From the NCBI GenBank assembly GCA_031308135.1, contig JAHLJT010000631.1, positions 191,846,955 through 191,910,954 of the forward strand: DNA of 64,000 bases. The letters are read 5' to 3'. A model generated the notes under the pieces. That model saw only the letters and a list, made by a program, of their open reading frames with translations. It searched no databases and was not told the DNA's origin. Each line of letters opens with the position of its first letter. Position 1 is the first letter of the stretch. Positions 11,050 to 21,439 of this stretch are shown piece after piece. A program made the position numbers and the translations under genes. The DNA is from Acheta domesticus. Taxonomy: Eukaryota; Arthropoda; Insecta; Orthoptera; Gryllidae.

Positions 11050-11790
11050 GTCCACTGTTCCCGCCATCCGCCTATTAACCTTATCCTCATTCATCGCCTC
11101 CTTCCCCTTCCATTTCCTACGCTCTGACCTCACTACCACAGCTACCTTCGTCGCCAGCTCTTCTTTACCATCTTCGTCGTTCCGTTCTCCTCTTGCCTCT
11201 CCCCTCCACCTCCACCACCTACCGTGTATTATTAACCTTACCCTCATTCTTCTCCTCCATCCCCATCAATTTCCTCTTCCTCCCACTATCTTAGCTACCT
11301 TCGTTACCACCTTTCCACCATCTTAGTCGTTCCCTTCTCCACCTGCCTCTACCTCCATTCCTCACCTCCATTACCCTCATTCATCGCCTCCATCCCTATC
11401 AAATTCATCCGCTCTGGCCCCACCATTTCAGCTACCTTCTTCACCACCTCTTCTTGGCCATCCTTATCGTTCCCTTCTCCTCCTGCCTCTCCCTCCATCT
11501 CCACCACCTACCTCTGTCTATTAACCTTACCCTCATTCATCACCTCCGTCTCCGTCAATTTCCTCCGCTCCCACCATTCATTTCTTCATTTACCTCCACC
11601 ACCTGCTTCCGTCTATTAACCTTACCCTCATCCATCGGCTCCATCACCTCCGCCCTGCCCCCACCATCCCTTCTGCACACCATCCCCTCCCTTCGTCACC
11701 ACCATCTTCTTCACCATCGCCGTTCCCTTCTCCTCCTGCCTCTCCACCTCCTTCCACCTCCACCACCTCCCTCCTCGGCGGCGCGGCTGG
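11050..11790. repeat. Degenerate ~150-bp tandem repeat, about five units
   Basis: A pyrimidine-rich satellite hidden in the low-complexity sequence. The marker ATTAACCTTACCCTCAT or a close variant begins at 11074, 11231, 11370, 11520 and 11615, giving spacings of about 157, 139, 150 and 95. A second marker, GCTACCTTC, begins at 11141, 11294 and 11431. A third phrase with CGTTC and TTCTCCTCCTGCCTCTCC follows in each unit. The order of markers is kept, so these are true tandem units with indels. The last unit is shortened. No coding meaning is evident. Confidence 0.85.
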
Positions 11791-12060
11791 CGCACGCGGG
11801 CTCATAAACGGCCCGTTGCTTAGAAGGCAATTGCGGGGGCGCGGCCGACCTGCATTGTGGGCGGAGGCGTTTGAGCGCGCGTCGCCGCCTCCCAACGCCG
11901 CCGCGAGAGCGCGTCGCCGGCGCCACGCGCGCGCCAACTCCCAGCGCCGAGTTTCGGCGACGCAGTTGTTTCATGCTCGGCTTGCCTGAGACGCACGCCG
12001 CGCAAGTTGATACAGGAATGTGGGCAATGCGCCGCTTCCCTTTATCTTGCCTGGGTATAT
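11791..12060. other. CpG-rich island at the end of the pyrimidine tract
   Basis: Here the C/T bias ends and the sequence becomes balanced GC-rich and CpG-dense. It ends sharply near 12060 against AT-rich DNA. It could be a promoter-like or regulatory island. No initiator, TATA box or adjoining exon could be identified. Confidence 0.45.
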
Positions 12061-13300
12061 TGTGTAAGTTTTGGGGATGATCGAGTGGATATGTTCGGAA
12101 TGAACGTAGGTTGTTGACCCAAATTAGTAACGTAGGTAACTAATATACAATGTATTAGAACTACAGTAATTGGATGCAGTATCTTTTGGGAATAAAATAG
12201 TTTTAGGAATATTACAAGTTTAGGCGTAATTATTTTGATATCAGAAAAACTCAGTAGCACAAACTCAAACACAGAACTTTCTTTGTACTGTGCATGTACT
12301 ATTTATGAAAGAAATGTGGTAAGAAGTTATTGTTATCAACTGATTCACTAGAGGAAGATGATCGTTAATATATTAAGTAATTTGAAGGGATACTAATCTA
12401 TTATTTATTAATTCATTACACTTGAATTTACTTCTTTAAAACATTTTCTTACCATATCAGTGCGGATTTCACTTGACAGGTAATATAATAATTTTTTATA
12501 TGTTGACATAATTATTATTACATAAGAATCGCAAAGCTTTGTCGCAATTGTTTGACTTTTTGGCGAACAATAATACTCTTCTGAAGTCCAATTTTCAAAA
12601 GAACAAGATTTAATGACTTATGACTGTTGCATTTCACTGAATTGAAAACAGTTATTTAAATTCTTTATCAAAAACATGAGAATGATTTACGTGAAAATAG
12701 CATCATCTTTCTATTTGCAATATGATATGTGAGATACAGCTGTCTGGTGAAATGTTTTCATCTCACTTGAAGTCTGTTTCATTTACTGAGATATTCTGTA
12801 TGCGTTTGTTCCTGAAAACCTTTATCGCGTGTTCACCTGAGTACGCCAGTTTTAACGTTTGATTTGCCCGTTAGATAGCGCACGCTGTTTTAAAATGCTA
12901 TCTTTTACTGATTTTATCTTCACCAAGGATTTTATTTTGCTGGAAGCATCCACTTGACGATTACGAAATTTTTGTACTCGCAATAAACTATTGCCATGCA
13001 CGTTGAACCTGGTTTTCGTGCTGATAATAACTATTGGGTATTAACACGGGTATTAAACCGTTCGGCCCTGGTTTTGATGTCAGATATGATCCGATTACAA
13101 CCTGTTAAGATACCTATTTGAGAATGTTTTTTGAAAATATAGCTGCGATAAAAATAAAATATATATGGATAAATTATTACACTCGTATATTTCATACCTA
13201 ATATTTATAATATAGGAGCGTTTGGTTTATTTGTAATTGTTAAAAAAGCCCTTGCGAACACTAATATCTTTAATTCAATTGTTCAAAACGTCCAAAATCG
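12061..13300. other. AT-rich, no gene seen
   Basis: Ordinary AT-rich intergenic sequence with no recognised repeats. Confidence 0.5.
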
Positions 13301-13800
13301 TCGTCGCCGTCATTAGGATGTATGCCGTTAGCCGGTGCTGTCTCCGTCGGTCGTCCCGTCGCCCTCGAAATGGCTTCCACCGCAGCTTTGCGCCCCATCC
13401 ACATCTTCCACTGCAGGCGCCCCATTCCCATCTGCGAACGCCCGCCCCCCCTCCCTCGCCACGCCCCCCCCCCCGCCCATCTGCGCGGCAGCTGCGGAGT
13501 TAACGGGGCCGAAATTTCTGCGAGTCGCCTTTCCGCCGGCGCCCTCCCGCCCCGCGGGCCTTGCTCCATCGCCTTTCTGCACTTCCGATCTTTCATTTCC
13601 GCGCGACGACGACGTGACTATCGGAATAACCCGCGCGCACCTGCAGCCGCCGAGCCGCCCCGCCGCGCCCCGCCCGCGCTCTGCCGGCGCCGCCCCGGAC
13701 CTCCGATACGTGCGCCCCGCCGCGCCTCGCCGGTTCACCTCCTCCGCTCCGCTCCACTCCCTCGTCTCCTTGCCGCCGCTAGGCTTACCACCCGCTTCCC
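13301..13800. other. C-rich CpG island
   Basis: GC-rich, CpG-dense, C-biased island. Several overlapping open frames exist on both strands but none has a recognisable domain. Composition, not coding, explains them. A poly-C run lies near 13455-13475. Confidence 0.5.
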
Positions 13801-14900
13801 AGTTTCCTATCAGCTCTTTTGCACTTGTAGCCTTTCTTTGATTCTTCTGTGGGGTTTCTTTTCTATTCTAGACAATATCTCATCCCAAAAAGTTCTAACT
13901 TCCTGCTCTTTTAGATTTCTCCCATTTTACATTGTTGTACCTTCGATATGTGCACCGCATTTTTGTCACTTCTTCAATTCGCCTGTGGGATGTTCTTTCT
14001 ACCATATACGATACACCACCCTAATATTTCTTTTACCTTCGATCTTCCTGCTCTTTTAGTTTTCTTCCATTATCTCATTTTCTCCTACTTCAATCCCAAG
14101 ATCATTTCAAATGCCATTGTTCACCTTAACTGATTTTTACTAAACTAAATCTACCTAATTCATTGTTGTGAATTTGCACGAGAAAATGTCAAATTCTGCT
14201 CAGAGGTCTGCAGTTCTCTACCTTAAAGATAGCACGTTTCTATTGCATTACGCGTCAATATTTACTAGCTCCACTTGTTACGTCTTATTTACGTGACATT
14301 TTACCAAATACATAGCGCATAAACTACATCCTGTCCATTCAATTTTTCAGGAAATCACTTCTTTGCAGTGTTTTCCGATAAAATCTCAATATAATTCAGA
14401 ATTTCTTATGTATTTACTTTTCTTTAAGCATTAGGTACATATATCACAAAGAAAAATCGATAAAGTTTAGAAATACATTTTTTGACATACAATGATTTTA
14501 TAGCCAAACAATCCAATGTGTTTTTAGCAATCTTTTCGTTAAAAAATTATTTGAATTTTAACAAAAATATTACACATATTTAAACTTTAAAATAAAACAC
14601 AACTTTTCTAAAATAGTAGATATATTATTTCTCTCTGAAAATATAAAAACATAGAAGATTCATGAAAATATAAGATTACAGATCTTAAGTTCGTAAAATT
14701 ACAGTAACACAATACTTGTATTCGGAATTTTAAACATTCGTAGTTATTAATTACAGACAATTGCCTCTATCTCTGAGTGTAGTATATGTCATCCGTTACT
14801 TGCCAATTTCGATGCGTTAACCCGGTTACACCTCTGTTGGATGAATAGTCCCTTATCTCGTTTGAATTCTCCCCCAAATCACCTTAACAGCTGAGCGTTT
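13801..14900. other. T-rich then AT-rich sequence, no gene seen
   Basis: The first 300 bases are T- and TTC-rich, continuing the pyrimidine bias of the island, then composition returns to AT-rich. No features recognised. Confidence 0.5.
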
Positions 14901-15470
14901 GCTTCGGCAAGAACTCTCCGTCCGCTTCCCGACATGCCTCCATTGTCTGCCTTTCCACATTCACAGCCAGCGCCGTCATTCTACCAGATCCAACCCAATC
15001 CCCTCCCCCCCCCACGACCCCTCCCCGTGACACGTGTCCTCCCCATTCACATTCTCAGGTCCGGGCTCTACCTCAGGCGCCGAGCTGTCACCTTTTGTCC
15101 CCTCAGCGACCGTTTTCCCTCCCTCGTCCAGCCCTCCCCCTCCAATCCACCCCGCCCCCGCCCTGCCCCGCCCCGGCGCCACGTCCGCGGAGCGCGAAAT
15201 CGCGCGCGATTTCCTCGCAAACGCCGCGCTCGTGAAATCCGAGATCGCGCGCCGACGTCGATTACGCGCGTCGTTTGTTCGCTGCGTCCGCTGCCTCCGT
15301 CCTCCGCGCCGCCGCCACCGCCTACACCGCTGCCCCTCCCTTCTTTTCATTCTACTGACTCTTCCATTCCTCCTTGTATTCCTACCCTCTTCTTCTCTCT
15401 CCTATTTATTCTTCTTTTTCTACTTTTACTCCTCCTGTTCCATTCGTCTTTTTTCTCCTCCACCTCTCGC
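14901..15470. other. C-rich CpG island ending in a polypyrimidine tract
   Basis: CpG-dense island at 15030-15345 followed by a TTC/TCC-rich stretch to about 15470. Pyrimidine bias is on the plus strand, as in the islands at 9.6-11.8 kb. Open frames on both strands look compositional. Confidence 0.5.
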
Positions 15471-15473
15471 CGG

Positions 15474-15690
15474 ATGACGTGGCTCAAGGCATCAACCGAT
15501 GCCACTGCAGTACTTCTGACCGGAAGGTCCTAGGGTTCGAGTGCCGACGATGGCAGGATTTTCGACAATGAAGGTGAAATTCAAATCCGGGAGGAGAATC
15601 CTAGCGGCCGGCTGCTCTTACCGTAGTTTTTCTAAGATTTTCGTTCAATACCAGATGAAAGCAGGACCATAAATATAGGCCATTGACTTG
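15474..15690 (+). mobile_element. tRNA-derived SINE, family B, plus strand
   Basis: An A-box-like TGGCTCAAGG near 15480 and a B-box-like GGTTCGAGTGCC near 15535 are spaced as in a tRNA-derived RNA polymerase III promoter. The tRNA-unrelated body follows with GCAGGATTTTCG and CTAGCGGCCGGCTGCTCT. Both body words recur in the minus-strand copy at 63170-63350, and the first recurs in the copy at 27170-27380. The stems of the tRNA-like head do not pair well enough for a functional tRNA. The 3-prime end is not sharply defined. Confidence 0.75.
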
Positions 15691-16017
15691 CGATCTTTCT
15701 TTCCTTTTCCGTGTCCTTTCCATCCACCTTACAATTACATATGCACTTCACTACTGCACAATTCGAGAGACCAGCAGGAAGTTTAGAGGTTGTCTCCCGT
15801 CAGGGCGGCACCCCGCTGGTGGCAGATACTTTGATAGGGAAACCCCCTCGCAATCCGTGTAGTCGGCGCCGGAACTTGCCATCCAGCGGAAGAAGTAGAC
15901 CGCAATAAAAGTATCCATCCCACATTAGAAATTACAGATTACCAAACAGATTGTAGTTGAATAAGTGATAGGATCAATTGTTTTCTTTATCATATCATAT
16001 GAATAAAACGAGCCATT
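15691..16017. other. No gene seen
   Basis: Mixed-composition sequence between the SINE and the dispersed repeat. A GC-richer stretch at 15780-15900 has no recognised identity. Confidence 0.45.
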
Positions 16018-16503
16018 ATCGTCTCCTATATTATTTCAGTATACCTTCCCTTTGCGGCTCCCACAAGCAACCGAGATTTATAAACGAGGTCTCTAAAGAA
16101 ACGTTCAGGGAGACGTGTCGAATTGCGCTTTGAGTTTAAAAATATGAAGGATTTGTTTAAAAAAGCATTTAAATATTCATGTAAAAATGCAACCTACAAC
16201 GCACACCAGGGTTTTTGAATCTATACCGTTAAATAACATCAAAACGAAGCGTTCTAGGGTCTCAAAAACTTAAAATTTAGAGGCAAATGCCTCAAAGAAT
16301 CGTACCTCACACTGGAATCTACTGAATGAGATCATCTTGACCATTCTATTACATTTTTGCTGGTTCGACGCTTCTCGATTCTACCCCACCTGTTGAGAAC
16401 CTGTAGAATCTGCAACTGTATGTGAAATTACTAATTACTTGATATTCTATGCAATTGAATTTCACAGGTGTACCTCTTTGCTCGATAATAAAGTTAAATA
16501 ATA
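16018..16503 (+). repeat. Unrecognised dispersed repeat, copy 2 (pairs with 8250-8740)
   Basis: Second copy of the ~490-bp repeat, same orientation and same order of landmarks, diverged by substitutions and small indels. It begins with TCGTCTCCTATATTATTTC and ends with AATAAAGTTAAATAATA. The clear match at both edges suggests that homology starts and stops near the same places in both copies, so these may be true element ends. Confidence 0.85.
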
Positions 16504-16652
16504 ATAGTTTGTATTGACAAGGGTGTATTATATTGTTGTCAATTGCTAGGTAACATAGATCAAGTGACGGAGGATAAGAGGATCTCGAAGGAAAAAATAT
16601 ATATTACAGGTTTAATATGGAAATAAAAAATAAGGAAGTGGTTCGGGTATAG

Positions 16653-16680
16653 CATGCGAGAGTTCTCGCACGAGTACGCT
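16653..16680 (+). repeat. Shared downstream block with near-palindrome, copy 2
   Basis: Matches 9117-9144 and keeps the GCGAGA-GT-TCTCGC hairpin. It lies about 150 bases after the main repeat block, against about 377 bases in copy 1. Confidence 0.75.
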
Positions 16681-16689
16681 AGTATAATA

Positions 16690-17290
16690 TAATCCGGCAG
16701 AAATGCATAATATGGAGAGATGGAGAGTACGTGAACAATGTTGGATATACGAGTTTTTTTTCCATTTTGAGGTTTCATTCAGCCCCCAGTAGTACGTGTT
16801 GCGTTCAAAAAGTGCGTTTATTTAAAAATAATTAAAAAATTTTAATATTAAAATAAACAATTCTTATATTTACAAAATTTTCTCGCAGAAATATTTGTAC
16901 CCGAAAAAATTTCATTATTATTAGGTAAATATTTTGTTCTGCATACGTTAATGTTATCATTGTACGTGAAATTGATGATGTTATATACGTATATTGGATT
17001 ACATACATACATTGATGATACATTAAGATATGGAAGTTGATATTTGTAAATTTTCAGAATTGTTTTAACATCTACATCTGTACTATTAAATACGTTCACC
17101 CTTATGTATTCTATGTCTACTATAATGCTATTTACACTGCTCTTGCTCTTGTTCGTTCCACTGCCGCCGCGTTAAATAAACTCAAGAAGACTGCTGCCTC
17201 TTCCTTCCCTGCAACAACTTTGTCGTTCGCGTTACTTCTTACGTCCCACCCGCGTCGAAGTACACTTTCAGTGACCGAGCAATAACGCGC
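16690..17290. other. AT-rich, no gene seen
   Basis: AT-rich sequence. No repeat or coding feature recognised. Confidence 0.5.
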
Positions 17291-17460
17291 TCGGGTTTCC
17301 CAGCAGAATCAGTTTCACAGTCAAGTAGCTCGGGACGCAATTAAGCTGCGCCGCGCGGACCGGGCACGCGGACGGAGTTTCGGAAGCGCTGCCGTAAAGA
17401 GCGCCACCAGAGACCGCCACGGTCCAGCGCAGGGCCGCTGTAAACCCGCGACGGCTCACC
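17291..17460. other. Short CpG-rich block
   Basis: GC-rich sequence leading into the minisatellite. Its last bases (CGACGGCTC followed by the CGGCTTTTCGGTAA unit) reappear at 18108-18157, so at least part of it is duplicated 660 bases downstream. Confidence 0.5.
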
Positions 17461-17685
17461 CGGCTTTTCGGTAACGCGGCTTTTCGGGAACGCGGCTTTT
17501 CGGTAACGCGGCTTTTCGGGAACGCGGCTTTTCGGTAACGCAGGTTTTCGGGAACGCGGCTTTTCGATAACGCGGCTTTTCGGTAACGCGGCTTTTCGGT
17601 AACGCGGCTTTTCGGTAACGCGGCTTTTCGGTAACGCAGCTTTTCGGGAACGCGGCTTTTCGGTAATGTGGCTTTTCGGTAACGA
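17461..17685. repeat. 16-bp minisatellite, 14 copies
   Basis: Fourteen tandem copies of CGGCTTTTCGGTAACG. The left six units alternate GGTAACG with GGGAACG, which indicates that a 32-bp dimer was amplified first. Most later units are GGTAACG. One unit has GATAACG and the next to last has GGTAATG. The minus strand reads as a lysine/arginine/proline open frame with a 16-residue period, which is an array artefact. A single isolated unit lies at 18142-18157. Confidence 0.97.
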
Positions 17686-18720
17686 CGAGGGATGTGACGT
17701 GGGATGACAATGTTTTCAAAACATTTATGTGTCTATAAAAATGTAGATGTTTTAATCATTGATGTATTGAAATCGATGGTTTTTGGACATTGTTGTTTTG
17801 TGTTTGATGTTTTTACATTTTCAATGTTTTGCTCGTGGTGGAGAAATTTTCATTTATCACATTGTTTTGAAAAACTTAAAATATAAAATAATTTATGGTA
17901 CCTCTCGTCCTAGTATTTCCTTCTTCTTTTCTCATACTTCGCCCATGGAGACACGGTGTTTTAAATGACGCACATGGAGACATGATATTTTCGGTTGATG
18001 GATTTTGGATGATTTTGGTTGATGGATTATTAACATCGATGTTTTAATTTTGAACATCAACATTTGCCCACATCGATGTTTTGTTTTCGATGTCGCGTCA
18101 ATATTGTAAATCCGTGACGGCTCCCCTCCCGGGCGGACCGCGGCTTTTCGGTAAAGACCGCCGCCCCTCCGCCACTCGCACTCCGACTAGGGTTACCACG
18201 TCGATGTCGATGTTTTCAAATAATCAATATTTTATAAAATCGTCGAAGTATTTAACGTACATTTTTGAATCTCCTGTTTTTATCATCGATGCTTTCTGTT
18301 AAATGTTTTATCAGGATCGATATTTTCTTTAAATAAAAAAAAAGTTGAAAACAAAATCCTTCGATAATTTTCAGATATACACAAATTCTTATTCAATGAT
18401 TATTCTTCGTATCAATGTTACCAAAAGCGAAAAATAAAGAAAGCTGAGATTTTTGTCAGTAACGAAGCCTATATTATTTTGAATTATCGAATTAGATACT
18501 CCCAGTTTTGTTAATTGTCCTGATGAGTTTTTGACTTTTTGTCTGTTAAATCTCAATTAAAATTAATAAACGATATCACGTTCAAATTAAATTCCCCTCG
18601 CGTGAAACTGTTGTTACTTATCCAGTTTTAAAAACATGGATGGTTTGGGTCGATATTTTAATTTTAAGCGTCGATGTTTAGAAACATCGATGTTTAGAAA
18701 GATCATTTACTTTTAAATCC
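17686..18720. mobile_element. Decayed hAT-like region rich in ATCGATGTTT words
   Basis: The word ATCGATG or GTCGATGTTT recurs at least eight times in both orientations, for example near 18036, 18080, 18202, 18283, 18690 and 18702, and ACATCGATGT is itself palindromic. Two places look like the same left end: 17688 (AGGGATGTGACGTGG, then ATGTTTTCAAA) and 18188 (AGGGTTACCACGTCG, then ATGTTTTCAAA). Each is preceded by the CGGCTTTTCGGTAA unit. Repeated subterminal words of this kind are typical of hAT-type transposons, but no complete inverted ends or target duplication were found. The class is an inference. Confidence 0.4.
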
Positions 18721-19190
18721 TAAACGACGTTTCACCACAAAACCAAAATTTATTGAGAGGTTTGGGGCAGAAATATGATAAACCACACCAGCTCCAGGAA
18801 GTCTCCCGCTATTTGTAAACGTTTTCATCTCGACGACGATCGAAGTGGGTCTCATCTTATGACTATCCTAAACCTTTCATAAAAGTGAACAAGACTCGTA
18901 CGACTACTCGTATGAAGGCCCAACGTTCGCCATATTTTCACCAAAACCAGGATTTCGCCATATTTTCCAAAAATTACGAATAGGGGGAGCTTACTGTGGC
19001 TGGAGTGGCTCATCTTGTTACTGCCCCTTACCCTTCATTTAACATTAATGAAAATGTAGCAATAATGAACAATAATGTACCCTCATTATTTTCAAGTACC
19101 CCTATTGCTCTAATAAGCAGGGATGATGCAACCCGCAACACTCTTCAACTTGCTTTTCAACGTTCGTTATATGGCATGAACCTCGAAAAT
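18721..19190. other. No gene seen
   Basis: Mixed-composition sequence with no recognised features. A 78-codon open frame at 18996-19232 runs into the SINE and is not credible as a gene. Confidence 0.45.
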
Positions 19191-19193
19191 GCC

Positions 19194-19340
19194 GGCCCGG
19201 TGGGCGAGATCGTTAAGTCAGTAGTACCGTAGAAATCTCGGACCGAAAAGTCGCGGGTTCCACCTCGGGCATAGTTGTATGTGTTCGTCCATTAATCCCC
19301 TTTCATCGTCATATCGTTTCATCTTCAGATACCATAACGT
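19194..19340 (+). mobile_element. tRNA-derived SINE, family A, plus strand
   Basis: The tRNA-like head at 19194-19271 contains the degenerate B box CGCGGGTTCCACC. It is followed by GGGCATAGTTGTATGTGTTCG and a CATCGTCATATCGTTTCATC tail. The same order of head, GCATGGTTNTNTGT word and CAT-rich tail is seen on the minus strand at 35560-35746, and in part at 53390-53584. The head cannot fold as an intact tRNA. Confidence 0.75.
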
Positions 19341-20745
19341 TAAAATCCAACAGTGGTCGCTAATGATCTAGAAGTTGACGCGACCTTAAATAAAAAATAA
19401 TTCGAAAATGGTGTGACTTATGGCGTCAAACGCTCTCTTAAAACCAAAGTTATACGTGCTAAGTTGTACTTTACAAAATTACGCATTTTCTAATAGAGAT
19501 ATTTAGTACTTCTGTAGGAACCCCACTCCGTTGCACGAGAGGTTAGAAACGAGCAGAATTTCACAAATGTCTGTAAAAATTAAATTGACTACTAATGAAG
19601 TTAAAACATAATTAAAACTAAATATAGGCAAACTCTATTCTTAAAAGAATTTTTTTATGAAAAGTAAACAGAAAATGCGTAGAACTTTAAAACTAATATA
19701 TTGTTTTGACTTTCATCTGTAAGGAAAGTATCACCTAATAGTCTTTGTATTTATAATTTCTGCCAAGTGTGCTTACGAGCAGTGCTTACGTGCAGAATTT
19801 CTTTCTTTCATGTTTCTTCGAATGAAATAATTGTATCAATATTTTTTATTGTAATTGTATTACAATACTTGACCGTCTTCATAATTAATTTGAAATTATT
19901 GGCTTATCTTTATTAGGCTAAATGAAGATCTAGAGAAATTTCGAGCCTTCAGAGGCCTTTTTAGTCTGCTTCCTTTAACAATTTTTGAATGAAGTCCTAC
20001 CTCAGGGGTCTCGATGTTCCGCGAGAGTATGTATTATCGCTCTGCACACAGAACATAAACTTGTTCTTCAGAACAGGAGCCCAAAACAGTCGTACATATA
20101 TTGCCTACCTTGTGAATACCGACTCCCATCAAGAATCAAAGCAACCAATAGGTCATAGTTCCCGAATAGATGAAACCCAAATAAATGTAATTTATAAAGA
20201 AGAAAGGGTTGGCTAACATCGCGGGAAACAACCACCACTTGTAGCGGTATGAATAGTCGTGTATCGAATCCAATATAACGCAATAATATTTTCATCGTGT
20301 GAATGTGAGTGAAGCTCAGCGACACAAATTAATTTCATTCGTTTCATTTATCATGAAATACCAGTAGTTCGGCTGCTTAATTGAAGAACTTTCGAAAGTA
20401 ACTTACTTCAATTTCCGTTTACATATCTCTTTATTCTTTAGACCTTTCTTGATCATCCTGCCAAATATTGTGTTAAAAATTTGCCGTTCTCTTATGTTAC
20501 ACGTCATTCGAAAATCATTAAATTCCATTTAGCGTACAAGTCTGCATATGAGTACTTTCTCTTCTTGAAAAAGAGTATTTCTAATCTCTAATTTCTTTCT
20601 ATTTGAAAAAGAGAAGATGCGTCACTTTCAAAATACTTGTAAGGTCTTTAATCTCTGAAACAAGCCGAACGGCTGAGCACCATAATAAAAATACGAAAAT
20701 GGAGAAGTAAGAGAATGCCACTTAATGTAACTGCGCGGAGCTTCG
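19341..20745. other. AT-rich, no gene seen
   Basis: AT-rich intergenic sequence. A weak B-box-like GTATCGAATCC near 20264 follows a tRNA-like stretch, but there is no convincing A box and no family match. Confidence 0.45.
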
Positions 20746-21011
20746 AACTGCTTGTGATGCACTGGCGTGGGCGGGGCGGCGCAGGCAGAAAGCGAGCGGT
20801 GTGCGTCGTCCGCTGGGTGGGGGGGGGAGGGCGCGGTCGGGACGTGGCGCTGACATCCGCCGTCGCCGCCGCGCCCTCCCCGCCACGCCCCGCTCCGCCC
20901 GGCTCCGCGAGCGCGCTGTCCGACTGAGGATGCGGGAGCACTTCCGGTGCTTTCTGGCGGGCGCGCCCAACGACACGACAGCCCGCACGTTCGTGTGCCA
21001 GACAGCTACGA
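20746..21011. other. CpG-rich island before the trinucleotide array
   Basis: GC-rich, CpG-dense unique sequence with a G run near 20816-20828. It starts abruptly from AT-rich DNA. Open frames on both strands have no recognised domain. Confidence 0.5.
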
Positions 21012-21100
21012 CCCGCCGCCGCCACCGCCGCCGCCACCGTCGCCGCCACCACCGCCGCCACCACCGCCGCCACCGCCGCTGCCACCGCCGCCGCCGCCAC

Positions 21101-21131
<31 letters not shown>
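21012..21131. repeat. (CCG/CCA)n trinucleotide-type array
   Basis: About 120 bases of CCGCCGCCA-type units. One frame reads as polyproline and the complementary strand as polyglycine. No surrounding coding evidence supports translation. Confidence 0.95.
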
Positions 21132-21148
21132 CCCTGTCCCTCGCCTCC

Positions 21149-21439
21149 GCCCTCGCCCCGCCCTCGCCCCGCCCTCGCCCCGCCCTCGGCCCCGCCCTCG
21201 CCCCGCCCTCGCCCCGCCCTCGCCCCGCCCTCGCCCCGCCCTCGCCCCGCCCTCGCCCCGCCCTCGCCCCGCCCCTCGCCCCGCCCTCGCCCCGCCCTCG
21301 CCCCGCCCTCGCCCCGCCCTCGCCCCGCCCTCGCCCCGCCCTCGCCCCGCCCTCGCCCCGCCCTCGCCCCGCCCTCGCCCCGCCCTCGCCCCGCCCTCGC
21401 CCCGCCCTCGCCCCGCCCTCGCCCCGCCCTCGCCCCGCC
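21149..21439. repeat. 11-bp minisatellite, about 26 copies
   Basis: Array of CGCCCTCGCCC with rare one-base insertions near 21185 and 21270. The unit is very uniform, suggesting recent expansion. All frames stay open because the unit has no stop codons. Confidence 0.96.

Noticed and set aside
20215..20280. Possible tRNA-like head with GTATCGAATCC
   Set aside because: Only a weak B box; no A box and no shared body.
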